Shown here: positions 34,611 through 43,434 of the stretch, in pieces
Layout: the number at the start of each line of letters is the position of its first letter
Position numbering within the stretch: the stretch's first letter is position 1
Assembly (NCBI GenBank): GCA_937868795.1
Contig: CALMNM010000151.1
Span: forward strand, 1 to 64,000
Reading direction: 5' to 3'
DNA from: an uncultured Acholeplasma sp.
GTDB taxonomy: Bacteria > Bacillota_I > Bacilli_A > Acholeplasmatales > Acholeplasmataceae
Length of the DNA: 64,000 nt
The notes under the pieces: model-generated
The model's database searches: none
What the model saw: the letters and a program-made list of their open reading frames with translations, nothing else
What the model was told of the DNA's origin: nothing
Position numbers and translations under genes: made by a program

Positions 34611-35453
34611 ATGTTTTTCATTCGTGAGAAAAGATATTTGACACCTACGGTGTTTGCGATGGAAATTGAAGCTCCTCTAGTGATCAAGCATGCTGAGCCT
34701 GGTCATTTTGTCATGATAAGAGTGGATGAAGAGGGTGAAAGAATTCCTTTGACGATCGCTGATATTAGCCCTGAGCATCAAACACTCACTCTAATCGTAC
34801 AAGTGGTTGGCGCGACCACCTATCAATTAAGTCAAAAAAATATTGGCGATACAATCAGTGATTGTCTAGGACCTTGTGGGAAAGCCACTGAACTTGATCA
34901 CCTAAAACGTGTTATTCTTATCGGGGGTGGTGTGGGTTGTGCCATCTTACATCCCATTGCCAAAAAGCTTGCCAAGATGAAGACAGAAGTGCTCACCATC
35001 ATTGGGTTTCGTGATCAATCTTTGGTCATCCTCGAAGATGATTTTTATCGCTTATCCAATAAACTTATCACCATGACCGATGATGGAAGTTATGGGACGA
35101 AAGGTTTTGTGACAGAGGCTTTAAAAAATGTTTTAAATGAAGATGCTGACTTTGATCGCATCATCGCGATTGGTCCTATCCCCATGATGAAAGCGGTGAG
35201 TGAATTATCTAAACCTTACGGAATCAAGACCATCGTTTCCATGAATCCTATCATGGTGGATGGTACAGGTATGTGCGGGGGATGCCGAATTCAAGTAGGC
35301 GATGACATCAAATTTGCGTGTGTCGATGGACCGGATTTCGATGGCCATTTAGTGGATTTTGATCAGTTGATGAAACGTAATAAAGCTTATAAAACCTATG
35401 AAAACCAATATTACGAGCGGTTAATAAAAAAAGAAGGTGAACGCCATGATTGA
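34611..35453 (+). CDS. nfnA: NfnA: FAD/[2Fe-2S] subunit of NADH-dependent ferredoxin:NADP oxidoreductase
   Basis: 280 residues, ferredoxin-reductase fold. FAD region GERIPLTIADI, the NAD site VILIGGGVGCAILHPIAKKL, and a C-terminal [2Fe-2S] cluster motif GTGMCGGCRIQVGDDIKFACVDG. With NfnB it forms the electron-bifurcating transhydrogenase that balances NADH, NADPH and reduced ferredoxin in anaerobes. PyrK/sulfide dehydrogenase-type relatives look similar; the adjacent nfnB decides the call. The two genes overlap by eight bases. Confidence 0.88.
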   Translation: MFFIREKRYLTPTVFAMEIEAPLVIKHAEPGHFVMIRVDEEGERIPLTIADISPEHQTLTLIVQVVGATTYQLSQKNIGDTISDCLGPCGKATELDHLKRVILIGGGVGCAILHPIAKKLAKMKTEVLTIIGFRDQSLVILEDDFYRLSNKLITMTDDGSYGTKGFVTEALKNVLNEDADFDRIIAIGPIPMMKAVSELSKPYGIKTIVSMNPIMVDGTGMCGGCRIQVGDDIKFACVDGPDFDGHLVDFDQLMKRNKAYKTYENQYYERLIKKEGERHD

Positions 35454-36825
35454 TCGCGTTGATATGCGTGCCCTTCCTGTTGAGATCAGAATTCAATCCT
35501 TTGAGGAAGTTAACCTAGGTTACCGACTCGAAGATGCGATGCTAGAAGCATCACGGTGTTTGCATTGTAAGCATCAACCATGTGTGAGTGCATGTCCAGT
35601 GGGTATTGATATTCCTGGCTTTATCAAAAAAGTCTCAGAAAATAGACTTGATGAGGCTTATCAAGTCATCTTCGGTGCATCAAGTCTCCCTGCGGTTTGT
35701 GGCCGTGTATGTCCTCAAGAAACGCAATGTGAAGCGGTTTGTGTGAAAGGAATCAAAGATAAACCTGTAGCGATTGGACATCTCGAACGATTTGTCGCCG
35801 ATCATTATTATGCCAATGAACACAACAAAACAGAACTTTTCATTTCAAATAAGAAAAAAGTAGCCATCGTCGGCTCAGGACCTGCGGGGTTATCCTGTGC
35901 CCATGATTTGCTTGATAAGGGTTATCATGTGGATCTTTATGAAGCTCTCCATGAAGCGGGTGGCGTACTAACCTATGGTATTCCTGCCTTTCGATTACCC
36001 AAATCGATTGTGAAAAGAGAAGTGCAATCACTCTTGGATCGAGGATGTCATATCCATTTTGATGTCATTATAGGTAAAACATTAACGATTGATGATCTTC
36101 ACGACATGGGATACAAAGCAATCTTTGTCGCGACAGGAGCGGGACTTCCCAAATTCATGGGAATTCCTGGAGAAATGCTTTCGGGTGTTTACTCCGCAAA
36201 CGAGTTCTTAACCCGTGTCAATCTGATGCATGCCTATGAAAAAAACGCCATGACACCGATTAAACGAGGAAAACGAGTCGCTGTCATCGGAGGTGGGAAT
36301 GTCGCTTTAGATGCCGCACGATGTGCGTTGCGATTAGGTGCTAGTATTGTCTATATCATCTACCGTCGTTCAAGAAGCGAACTCCCCGCACGTCTTGAAG
36401 AAGTGATCCACGCTGAAGAAGAAGGCATTATCTTCAAATTCCTCACGCAAATTAAAGAGATTTATGGAAATGATGATGGACAAGTGAAAAGTATCCGTTG
36501 TGTTGAGATGACATTAGGTGAAAATGATGCTTCAGGAAGACCAAGACCCATTGAAAATCCGCATAAGCAAAAAGTGATACCGATTGATGAAGTGATCATG
36601 GCCATAGGAACAACCCCTAATCCATTACTCATTCAATCGACACAGGATCTAAAAGCAACGAAACACGGCTGCTTGATTGTCAATGAACAAACCATGGAGA
36701 CATCTGTTCCAATGATCTTTGCTGGAGGGGATGTCGTTACTGGGTCCGCTACCGTGATTTTGGCGATGGAAGCAGGTAAAAAAGCTGCTTTTACCATTGA
36801 TCAACGCTTATCATCCAACCAATAA
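35446..36825 (+). CDS. nfnB: NfnB: FAD/[4Fe-4S] subunit (glutamate-synthase small-chain type)
   Basis: About 459 residues. An N-terminal bis-[4Fe-4S] domain (CLHCKHQPCVSACPVGIDIP; CGRVCPQETQCEAVC) is followed by two nucleotide sites: VAIVGSGPAGLSCAHDLL for FAD and VAVIGGGNVALDAARCALRLG for NADPH. No glutamate synthase large chain is adjacent, which favours the bifurcating NfnAB over GltD. Start at ATG 35446 behind GAAGGTGA. Confidence 0.9.
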   Translation: MIDRVDMRALPVEIRIQSFEEVNLGYRLEDAMLEASRCLHCKHQPCVSACPVGIDIPGFIKKVSENRLDEAYQVIFGASSLPAVCGRVCPQETQCEAVCVKGIKDKPVAIGHLERFVADHYYANEHNKTELFISNKKKVAIVGSGPAGLSCAHDLLDKGYHVDLYEALHEAGGVLTYGIPAFRLPKSIVKREVQSLLDRGCHIHFDVIIGKTLTIDDLHDMGYKAIFVATGAGLPKFMGIPGEMLSGVYSANEFLTRVNLMHAYEKNAMTPIKRGKRVAVIGGGNVALDAARCALRLGASIVYIIYRRSRSELPARLEEVIHAEEEGIIFKFLTQIKEIYGNDDGQVKSIRCVEMTLGENDASGRPRPIENPHKQKVIPIDEVIMAIGTTPNPLLIQSTQDLKATKHGCLIVNEQTMETSVPMIFAGGDVVTGSATVILAMEAGKKAAFTIDQRLSSNQ

Positions 36826-36861
36826 GATGACATCTTTGTTAACAAAAAAAAGAGGACGATT

Positions 36862-39537
36862 ATGGAAAAAAACTATCAAATTAAAAAAGAACAACTTAAT
36901 GATTATTTACAAACAAACCTTTCGCAAGGGTTAACTCAAGAAGAAGCCCAAAAACGGCTTCTTGAACATGGTCCTAATCAACTTGATGAAGCAAAAAAAC
37001 GATCCATAATTCTTAAATTCTTTGATCAGATAACTGATTTCATGATTTTGGTCTTAATTGGCGCATCGATTTTATCCTTTATCACGGGAGATTTAGCCGA
37101 AGGTTTTTTGATCATCGGGATAGTCATTATTAACGCAATCTTGGGACTTGCCCAAGAAGCGAAAGCTGAAAAAGCATTGGAGTCCATTAAGGAACTCTCG
37201 TCCCCTCAGGCAAAAGTACGCCGTGATGGAAAAGATCAGCTCATCAATGTCAAAGAATGCGTTAAAGGTGATCTTGTGTTACTTGATGCAGGAGACTATA
37301 TGCCTGCAGATGTGCGTATTATTGAATCGATCAATCTCAAATGCGATGAATCGGCACTCACGGGTGAAGCGGTTCCTGTCGATAAGATTGCTGATGACTT
37401 AAGTGCTGATGATTTACCATTAGGTGATCGTTTGAATATGGGCTACATGGGAACAGTCGTGACCTATGGCCGTGGTAAAGCCATCATCATGGAAACTGGT
37501 ATGCACACCGAACTTGGACACATCGCTTCCATGTTGTCAGAAACTAAAGATGAACAGACTCCGCTACAAAAGAGTATGGCAGGTCTCGGGAAGATTCTTG
37601 CTCTCATCGCTTTGGGCATTACACTCTTTATCTTTATCATTACCATGGTCGAAGCTTACCTCATCGATGGCGGTGCTTCACTCGATGTTTGGAAAGAAGC
37701 ATTCCTTACCGCCATTGCTTTAGCAGTCGCTGCGATCCCTGAAGGACTTCCTGCAATCATCACGATTGTATTAGCGTTAGGCATGCAAAATCTTGTCAAA
37801 AAGCATGCGATAATCAGAACACTTCCCGCCGTCGAAACACTTGGTTCTACCGCGATTATTTGTTCAGATAAAACGGGAACATTAACACAAAATTTAATGA
37901 CGGTTAAAAAAGTGTTCCTCAATGGAAATTTAATTGAGATTGATGATGATACAGAAAATTCAGATCACTTAGCGCTTCTTGCAACATATGGCGTCCTTTG
38001 TAATGACACAAAACTTAATCAAGAAGCAGAGACACTCGTTAAAATTGGTGACCCTACTGAAATTGCGTTAATCGATTTAGCCATTACTCTAAATCATGCA
38101 CCTATGGACATTCATAAGACATATCCAAGACAACATGAACTTCCCTTTGACTCTGAACGAAAAATGATGACGACCGTCCATCATGTAGGTGATAAGACGA
38201 TCGCAGTCATCAAAGGTGCACCCGATGTCATTTTTGGTCGTACGAAAGCAATTGATAAGATGACGATTAAAGATCTTTCTCTTTATGAAGATGCGAATCG
38301 CGATATGGCTGAGAAAGCCTTGCGTGTTTTAGCGATTGCCTATAAAGTGATTGAAACCAAAGATCAACTCAAATCATTAAGTTTTGATGATCTTGAGCAT
38401 GATGTAACATTGTTAGGCCTTATTGGAATGATGGACCCCGCTAGACCTGAGGTCAAAGATAGTATTGCTTTGTGTAACAATGCTGGAATTAAGACAATCA
38501 TGATTACAGGAGATCATAAAGCAACTGCAGTTGCGATTGCCCATGAACTTGGAATCTTGCATGATGATGAACTTGCGATTACAGGCTATGACTTAGATCA
38601 GATGGACGATGATACATTCTTTAACAAACTTGAAAAGATTAGAGTCTATGCACGTGTATCCCCTGAAAATAAGGTGCGTATCGTGGATGCATGGAAGAAG
38701 AAAGGTGAAGTAGTAGCGATGACAGGTGATGGTGTCAATGATGCACCATCTCTCAAAAAAGCAGACATCGGCATTGCGATGGGCATCACAGGAACTGAAG
38801 TGGCTAAAGGGGCTTCTGACATGATCTTGACCGATGATAACTTTGCTACGATCGTCAACGCTGTCTCTGAAGGTAGAGCTATCTTTGCTAACATAAAAAA
38901 AGCGATTCTTTATTTATTATCATGTAATATTGGTGAAATATTGACCATTTTCCTCGGAACGACGATTGGTATCCTTATTTTTAGTACACGCGTTACAACC
39001 TTAACTGCTGTTCAAATCCTTTGGATTAATCTAGTGACTGATTCGATTATGGCGATTGCGTTAGGTCTTGAGCCCAAAGAAAAGAACATTATGGATGAAA
39101 AACCAAGAGATACCAAAAAATCAATTTTTGCGGATGGTTTTGGTTCTAGAATCGTTAAACGCGGCATTATGCTCGGGATCTTAGCATTTTCAAGTTATAT
39201 CCTGGGTTGGTTCTTATCATCAACAACCTCTCAAGAAATTCATGCCCAAACCATTACATTCATGGTTCTTGCTATGTCCCAACTTGTTCACTCATTTAAT
39301 GTGAGAAGTGAAACAGAATCGATGTTTACCATGGAAGTGAATCCATTCATGATCGGAGCATTTACTCTTTCGATGAGCTTGCAGCTTATGGTAATTTTCC
39401 TTCCGTTCACGAGAAATCTTTTCGGACTTGTCTTTCCTAATCTCATCGAATGGATCATTATTATCGTGATTGTTTTAGTGCCTGTAGCTATTGTCGAAGT
39501 ACAAAAATGGATTAAACGTAAAAAATCAAATGAATAG
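36862..39537 (+). CDS. P-type Ca2+-ATPase (P2A)
   Basis: 891 residues. Phosphorylation motif DKTGTLT near residue 335, TGE in LTGEAVPVDK, the M4 PEGLP motif (AAIPEGLPAIIT) typical of calcium pumps, and TGDGVNDAPSLK hinge. N-terminal cation-ATPase domain and a C-terminal block of about six membrane helices (NLVTDSIMAIALGLEP) complete it. It would export Ca2+ from the cytosol. AAAGAGGAC before the ATG; the flavodoxin gene follows closely. Confidence 0.93.
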   Translation: MEKNYQIKKEQLNDYLQTNLSQGLTQEEAQKRLLEHGPNQLDEAKKRSIILKFFDQITDFMILVLIGASILSFITGDLAEGFLIIGIVIINAILGLAQEAKAEKALESIKELSSPQAKVRRDGKDQLINVKECVKGDLVLLDAGDYMPADVRIIESINLKCDESALTGEAVPVDKIADDLSADDLPLGDRLNMGYMGTVVTYGRGKAIIMETGMHTELGHIASMLSETKDEQTPLQKSMAGLGKILALIALGITLFIFIITMVEAYLIDGGASLDVWKEAFLTAIALAVAAIPEGLPAIITIVLALGMQNLVKKHAIIRTLPAVETLGSTAIICSDKTGTLTQNLMTVKKVFLNGNLIEIDDDTENSDHLALLATYGVLCNDTKLNQEAETLVKIGDPTEIALIDLAITLNHAPMDIHKTYPRQHELPFDSERKMMTTVHHVGDKTIAVIKGAPDVIFGRTKAIDKMTIKDLSLYEDANRDMAEKALRVLAIAYKVIETKDQLKSLSFDDLEHDVTLLGLIGMMDPARPEVKDSIALCNNAGIKTIMITGDHKATAVAIAHELGILHDDELAITGYDLDQMDDDTFFNKLEKIRVYARVSPENKVRIVDAWKKKGEVVAMTGDGVNDAPSLKKADIGIAMGITGTEVAKGASDMILTDDNFATIVNAVSEGRAIFANIKKAILYLLSCNIGEILTIFLGTTIGILIFSTRVTTLTAVQILWINLVTDSIMAIALGLEPKEKNIMDEKPRDTKKSIFADGFGSRIVKRGIMLGILAFSSYILGWFLSSTTSQEIHAQTITFMVLAMSQLVHSFNVRSETESMFTMEVNPFMIGAFTLSMSLQLMVIFLPFTRNLFGLVFPNLIEWIIIIVIVLVPVAIVEVQKWIKRKKSNE

Positions 39538-39551
39538 ATGAGGTGAAAATC

Positions 39552-39986
39552 ATGCTTGGTATCATTCTTTATTCAAAGACGGGAGAAACCCGTAAAATTG
39601 CTAAACGACTACAAGAAAAACTATCGTGTCCTCTACACGAAATTATTCCCGAATCGTATGACCCAAAAATCTTAAAACCCGTCCTGATTGAAGCACCTGA
39701 GATCGGAGCATTCGATACAGTGGTTTTAGCATCTCCTGTCCATGGTTTTCAAATGGCAAAAGTGATGCAAGCCTACATTGAACAAACGGATTTCACGGGG
39801 AAAACTGTCGATCTTTTTGTCACTCATTATTTTCCCTTCACTTGGCTTGGGGGATCACAAACGCTCAAACAAATGAAGCGTTTTGTTGAACATAAGGGTG
39901 GATCAGTTCGTCATCAAACCTCGATTAACTGGTCATCGAAAAAACGCGAACCTAGCGTTTTAGCGATGCTTGCTCTTTATCCATGA
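39552..39986 (+). CDS. Flavodoxin-like protein
   Basis: About 144 residues. The FMN phosphate loop is recognisable as YSKTGETRKIAKRL at residues 8-21, and VVLASPVHGFQMAK fits the second flavin loop. It is somewhat unlike classical flavodoxins and may be a flavodoxin-domain oxidoreductase. It could accept electrons from the ferredoxin/flavodoxin reductase at 32691. ATG 39552 has GAGGTGA before it. It overlaps the next gene by four bases. Confidence 0.75.
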   Translation: MLGIILYSKTGETRKIAKRLQEKLSCPLHEIIPESYDPKILKPVLIEAPEIGAFDTVVLASPVHGFQMAKVMQAYIEQTDFTGKTVDLFVTHYFPFTWLGGSQTLKQMKRFVEHKGGSVRHQTSINWSSKKREPSVLAMLALYP

Positions 39987-40639
39987 TGAAAGAAACAGAC
40001 TTATTTAAGCCTGTTCGAAATCTTTTCTTGTCTTTAGGATATGATGTTCACGGTGAAGTAGGTGCCGCGGACGTTTTTGGGCTGCTCGATGATGAGAGTT
40101 TAGTGGTTGAGCTCAAACTTACGATCTCACTTAAACTTATTTATCAAGCAGTTGAACGACAAAAGGTTGCCGATTTCGTCTATATCGCTGTCCCTAAAAG
40201 AATTTATACATCCCATCATAAACTGAATCCAAATTTCTTAGATTTACTCAAACGCTTAGGTGTAGGACTCGTGACAGTGACTCAGGATAAAGCAACCATC
40301 GAACTCCATGCAGAAAAAACTGATCTTAAAAAAACCAGACGAACCTCACGAATTAAAGGACAAATGATTAGTGAACACAAAAAAAGAGAGACGCATTTGG
40401 CATTAGGCGGTACGAATCAAACACGTGTAACGGCTTATAAAGAAAAAGTGATCGAGATCGCAAAAGCGCTACATACCTTAGGTGAAGCGAGTTCATCACT
40501 GATTAAGGAATACACGCGAATTGAGAAAACAGCAGAGATATTAGCGAAGAATTATAGTGGATGGTTTGAAAAAACAGAGCATAAGACATATCGATTAAGT
40601 GAAAAAGGACAACAATCATTAGTTGAGTTTCTTTTTTAA
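39983..40639 (+). CDS. DUF2161 family PD-(D/E)XK-like protein
   Basis: 218 residues. A nuclease-type core is visible: GEVGAADVFGLLDDESLVVELKL gives the D...ExK pattern of PD-(D/E)XK enzymes at about residues 20-40 (quoted loosely: ADVFGL and VVELKL). The C-terminal part (about 115-215) looks like a winged-helix DNA-binding region. Family DUF2161 is annotated as a putative nuclease without proven role; no restriction or toxin partner is adjacent. Confidence 0.7.
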   Translation: MMKETDLFKPVRNLFLSLGYDVHGEVGAADVFGLLDDESLVVELKLTISLKLIYQAVERQKVADFVYIAVPKRIYTSHHKLNPNFLDLLKRLGVGLVTVTQDKATIELHAEKTDLKKTRRTSRIKGQMISEHKKRETHLALGGTNQTRVTAYKEKVIEIAKALHTLGEASSSLIKEYTRIEKTAEILAKNYSGWFEKTEHKTYRLSEKGQQSLVEFLF

Positions 40640-40641
40640 AA

Positions 40642-40662
40642 AGAAAAAGCGCATTCGCGCTT
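40642..40662 (-). terminator. Terminator of the PfkB kinase gene
   Basis: AAGCGC-GAAT-GCGCTT read on the minus strand, followed by T-rich sequence; it overlaps the kinase stop codon. Confidence 0.75.
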
Positions 40663-41776
40663 AATCGAGAATTTGGTCATCCCATTGGATGAGGAAATCG
40701 ATGAGTTCACTGTATTTAGGACTTCTTGCTTGTCTGACATAAAAACCACTGGTTGCCATGCCTAAGAGAAGGGCTTCATTAGGCTTTAGACCTAATAATA
40801 AACCAAAGACAAATCCTGCATTAAAGTTATCTCCAGCACCAGTTGTGAGTTTTGGTTTTTGAGCCAAAGGACCGAATTCATGTTCGAAACGTTCGTTAAC
40901 AATGCAGCATGATTGATCGACAGGATGAATGACAACACCATAGATATTTAAGTACTGATAAAGACGTGTATTGAGATCCTCTAGCGTCACGTCATGATCG
41001 ATCAAATGAAGCACGCGAGCGACATCGTAGGCTTCTTTTTTATTGAGACCTAAGACGACATTGAACCATGGATTGAATGACTTGAGATGATCGAGTGCAT
41101 TTTTGATTTCATCATGTTCACGTTTTTCAGGATCCGCAAGATCAACAAAGAAGATGGGTTTATTCTCTCTTTTCTTGAGTTGAGGTAAGATATTGGTTCT
41201 CAGTTTGATCCATAGATCCGTCATATGAGGAATCATGGACCAGTTAACCGCTGCAAATAAATCGACATTGTCTAGTAATTCAATGAGTTGTGCTTCACCG
41301 ATTGCTTGAATAAGATTTTCATAGGTGACATCATTAAGTGAACTCATCTTACCGAGCATGAGTTTGCCATCCAAGAATTCGACCGCATCCGTATGTCCTG
41401 CATTGGCAACTGAAATGAGTTTTGCATTCTCAGGCATCTTTAAGAAGACTGGATGGATGTTAGGGACACCTAAAGCACCTAAATACGTGATTTTTGTCTC
41501 ATGTTGTGAGAGTGCATTACACATAATGGGTCCATTTCCACCGATTTTTTCTTGAACGGGGAAGAGTTCGATATTGGTCGATAGACCCGATGCTTTTTCA
41601 ATTCGTTTAGCAAATTGAAGCATGGTTTCGATACGCGTGAAGTGTTCACTATCGAGACGTTTATCGACGGCATGAATGATTTCATCGATAAAACCATCAA
41701 AACCAATGACTACGGATTTATTTTGGTAAGGCAGGGTTTTTAATTTTTGGGAGAGTTGACGTTTAACAGATTGCAT
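40661..41776 (-). CDS. PfkB-family carbohydrate kinase
   Basis: About 371 residues. The ribokinase/PfkB signature with the catalytic Asp is visible late in the protein as TTGAGDNFNAGFVFGL, and the substrate end shows VVIGFDGFIDEI and GGNGPIMCNAL. It phosphorylates a sugar or sugar-like compound in the cytosol; which one is not clear, and no sugar transporter is adjacent. I start at ATG 41776, seven bases after AGAAGGT; other in-frame ATGs lie at 41782 and 41794. Confidence 0.8.
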   Translation of the reverse strand: MQSVKRQLSQKLKTLPYQNKSVVIGFDGFIDEIIHAVDKRLDSEHFTRIETMLQFAKRIEKASGLSTNIELFPVQEKIGGNGPIMCNALSQHETKITYLGALGVPNIHPVFLKMPENAKLISVANAGHTDAVEFLDGKLMLGKMSSLNDVTYENLIQAIGEAQLIELLDNVDLFAAVNWSMIPHMTDLWIKLRTNILPQLKKRENKPIFFVDLADPEKREHDEIKNALDHLKSFNPWFNVVLGLNKKEAYDVARVLHLIDHDVTLEDLNTRLYQYLNIYGVVIHPVDQSCCIVNERFEHEFGPLAQKPKLTTGAGDNFNAGFVFGLLLGLKPNEALLLGMATSGFYVRQARSPKYSELIDFLIQWDDQILD

Positions 41777-41867
41777 AAGCATACCTTCTTTCACAGAATT
41801 TAATCATATTATACCATGAAAAGTATCAAGATAAATGATATAATGAGAACGGAAAAGAGGGAGAATT

Positions 41868-42287
41868 ATGACGCATACCACGACGATACACCCGCGCTAT
41901 CAGGAAACCGATCAAATGGGGATTATTCATCATTCTGTCTACCCTATTTGGTATGAAATAGGCCGCGTTGAATTTTGTGATGTCCTTGGTTTACCATTTC
42001 ATAAGATCGAAGAAAAGGGATTAAGACTCGCCATTCTATCGGTGCATAGCCAGTTTATTAAGTCAGCACACTTTGGTGAAGTTTACCAATTAAAAACCAA
42101 CATCACCGAGCTTTCAAAAGTAAGAATGAAGTTTACCTATGATATCTACAATTCAAATCATGAACTCATTCATCAAGGTTATACTGAAGTCGCATGGTTA
42201 AATAGCGCATTAAGACCTGTGAACTTACAAAAACTTTATCCAGACATTTACGCAATCTTTGATTCATCATTATCCAAAATTAGATAG
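41868..42287 (+). CDS. Acyl-CoA thioesterase, YbgC/4HBT family
   Basis: 139 residues, single hot-dog domain. The active-site motif RYQETDQMGIIHHSVYPIW near residues 9-27 contains the catalytic Asp and the HH-Y pattern typical of YbgC/FadM thioesterases. Substrate unknown. TATAAT at 41839-41844 is a likely -10, and AGAGGGAG precedes the ATG. Confidence 0.88.
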   Translation: MTHTTTIHPRYQETDQMGIIHHSVYPIWYEIGRVEFCDVLGLPFHKIEEKGLRLAILSVHSQFIKSAHFGEVYQLKTNITELSKVRMKFTYDIYNSNHELIHQGYTEVAWLNSALRPVNLQKLYPDIYAIFDSSLSKIR

Positions 42288-42295
42288 AGGTTACT

Positions 42296-43330
42296 ATGGT
42301 CATTATCCATGCATCCGATTTAAATTTAAAAGAAAACCAAGAGCTCATTTCCTCTACCATCAAAAAAGGTGGTCTTTGTGTGTTTCCTACGGAAACAGTC
42401 TATGGCATTGGTGCGGATGCGACTAACGATGATGCGATTAAAAAAATCTTTCTTGCCAAGGGCAGACCTTCTGATAATCCACTCATTGTTCATCTAGCAT
42501 CCAAAGATGATTTAGTACAGTGCGTGAGTGAAATTCCTGCTCTTGCCCATCCTTTAATGGACCATTTTTGGCCAGGTCCATTAACACTCGTTTTTAAAAA
42601 GAAGTCATCGATTTCTTATCTTGCAACCGGAGGTTTAGAAACCGTAGGGATCAGAATACCTTCCTCAATCATTGCGAAACATGTCATTGAAGCGGCTGGT
42701 GTTCCGCTTTGTGCACCTTCAGCAAACATCAGTGGTCGTCCTTCAGCAACACTTTTTACCCATGTGCTTGAAGATTTTAAAGATAAAGTTGATCTATTAA
42801 TCGATGGTGGGAAAGTAACCATCGGTCTTGAATCCACCGTCCTTGACATCACCACACCAATCCCTGTCCTTTTAAGACCAGGAGCTATTACGAAAACCAT
42901 GATTGAGCATGTACTAAACCTCTCGATTATCGATGCGACCGAAGATGCGATCACCGATGTACCCAAATCACCTGGGATGAAATATCGTCATTATGCACCT
43001 CATGGGGAATTGAGTTTAGTGCGTGGTGAATTTCACCAAGTGGTTCACTTTTTCGAGCAGTCATTAAAACAAAATCATGAGATTGGGATTATCGCCCCTC
43101 ATGAATATCTCCTTAATCTTAAGGGGAAACATCTCATTTCTATTGGCTCGATGCATGACCCAAACGAAATGGCAACTAACATCTTTGAAGCTTTACGAAC
43201 CATGGATCAACATCATGTCAACATCATCTATATCCCTACACTTAATGACAAAGATTTAGGACAAGCCATCATGAATCGACTCATCAAAGCTGCATCTCAT
43301 CGAATCATCGACCTCGACGAGGGACGATGA
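42296..43330 (+). CDS. tsaC: Threonylcarbamoyl-AMP synthase (Sua5 type)
   Basis: 344 residues: a YrdC/TsaC domain (GGLCVFPTETVYGIGADA, KGRPSDNPLIVH, CAPSANISGRPSAT) followed by the C-terminal Sua5 domain joined through SPGMKYRHYAP. It makes threonylcarbamoyl-AMP from threonine, bicarbonate and ATP for the t6A modification of tRNAs reading ANN codons. It begins eight bases after the thioesterase gene. Confidence 0.93.
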   Translation: MVIIHASDLNLKENQELISSTIKKGGLCVFPTETVYGIGADATNDDAIKKIFLAKGRPSDNPLIVHLASKDDLVQCVSEIPALAHPLMDHFWPGPLTLVFKKKSSISYLATGGLETVGIRIPSSIIAKHVIEAAGVPLCAPSANISGRPSATLFTHVLEDFKDKVDLLIDGGKVTIGLESTVLDITTPIPVLLRPGAITKTMIEHVLNLSIIDATEDAITDVPKSPGMKYRHYAPHGELSLVRGEFHQVVHFFEQSLKQNHEIGIIAPHEYLLNLKGKHLISIGSMHDPNEMATNIFEALRTMDQHHVNIIYIPTLNDKDLGQAIMNRLIKAASHRIIDLDEGR

Positions 43331-43348
43331 TTTTTATCTTAATAAAGA

Positions 43349-43402
43349 TGTAAGCATTTTCTAATGAAGAATACTTCAATCTTAAAAAAATGTATGTATA
43401 AT
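43349..43402 (+). promoter_or_regulatory. ABC exporter promoter with upstream cre-like site
   Basis: TTCAAT (43375-43380), 16 bases, TATAAT (43397-43402). TGTAAGCATTTTCT (43349-43362) differs from the CcpA element at one position and ends 12 bases before the -35. Confidence 0.5.
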
Positions 43403-43434
43403 AGTGTTTGGACAACAAGAAATAGGGTGGACAT

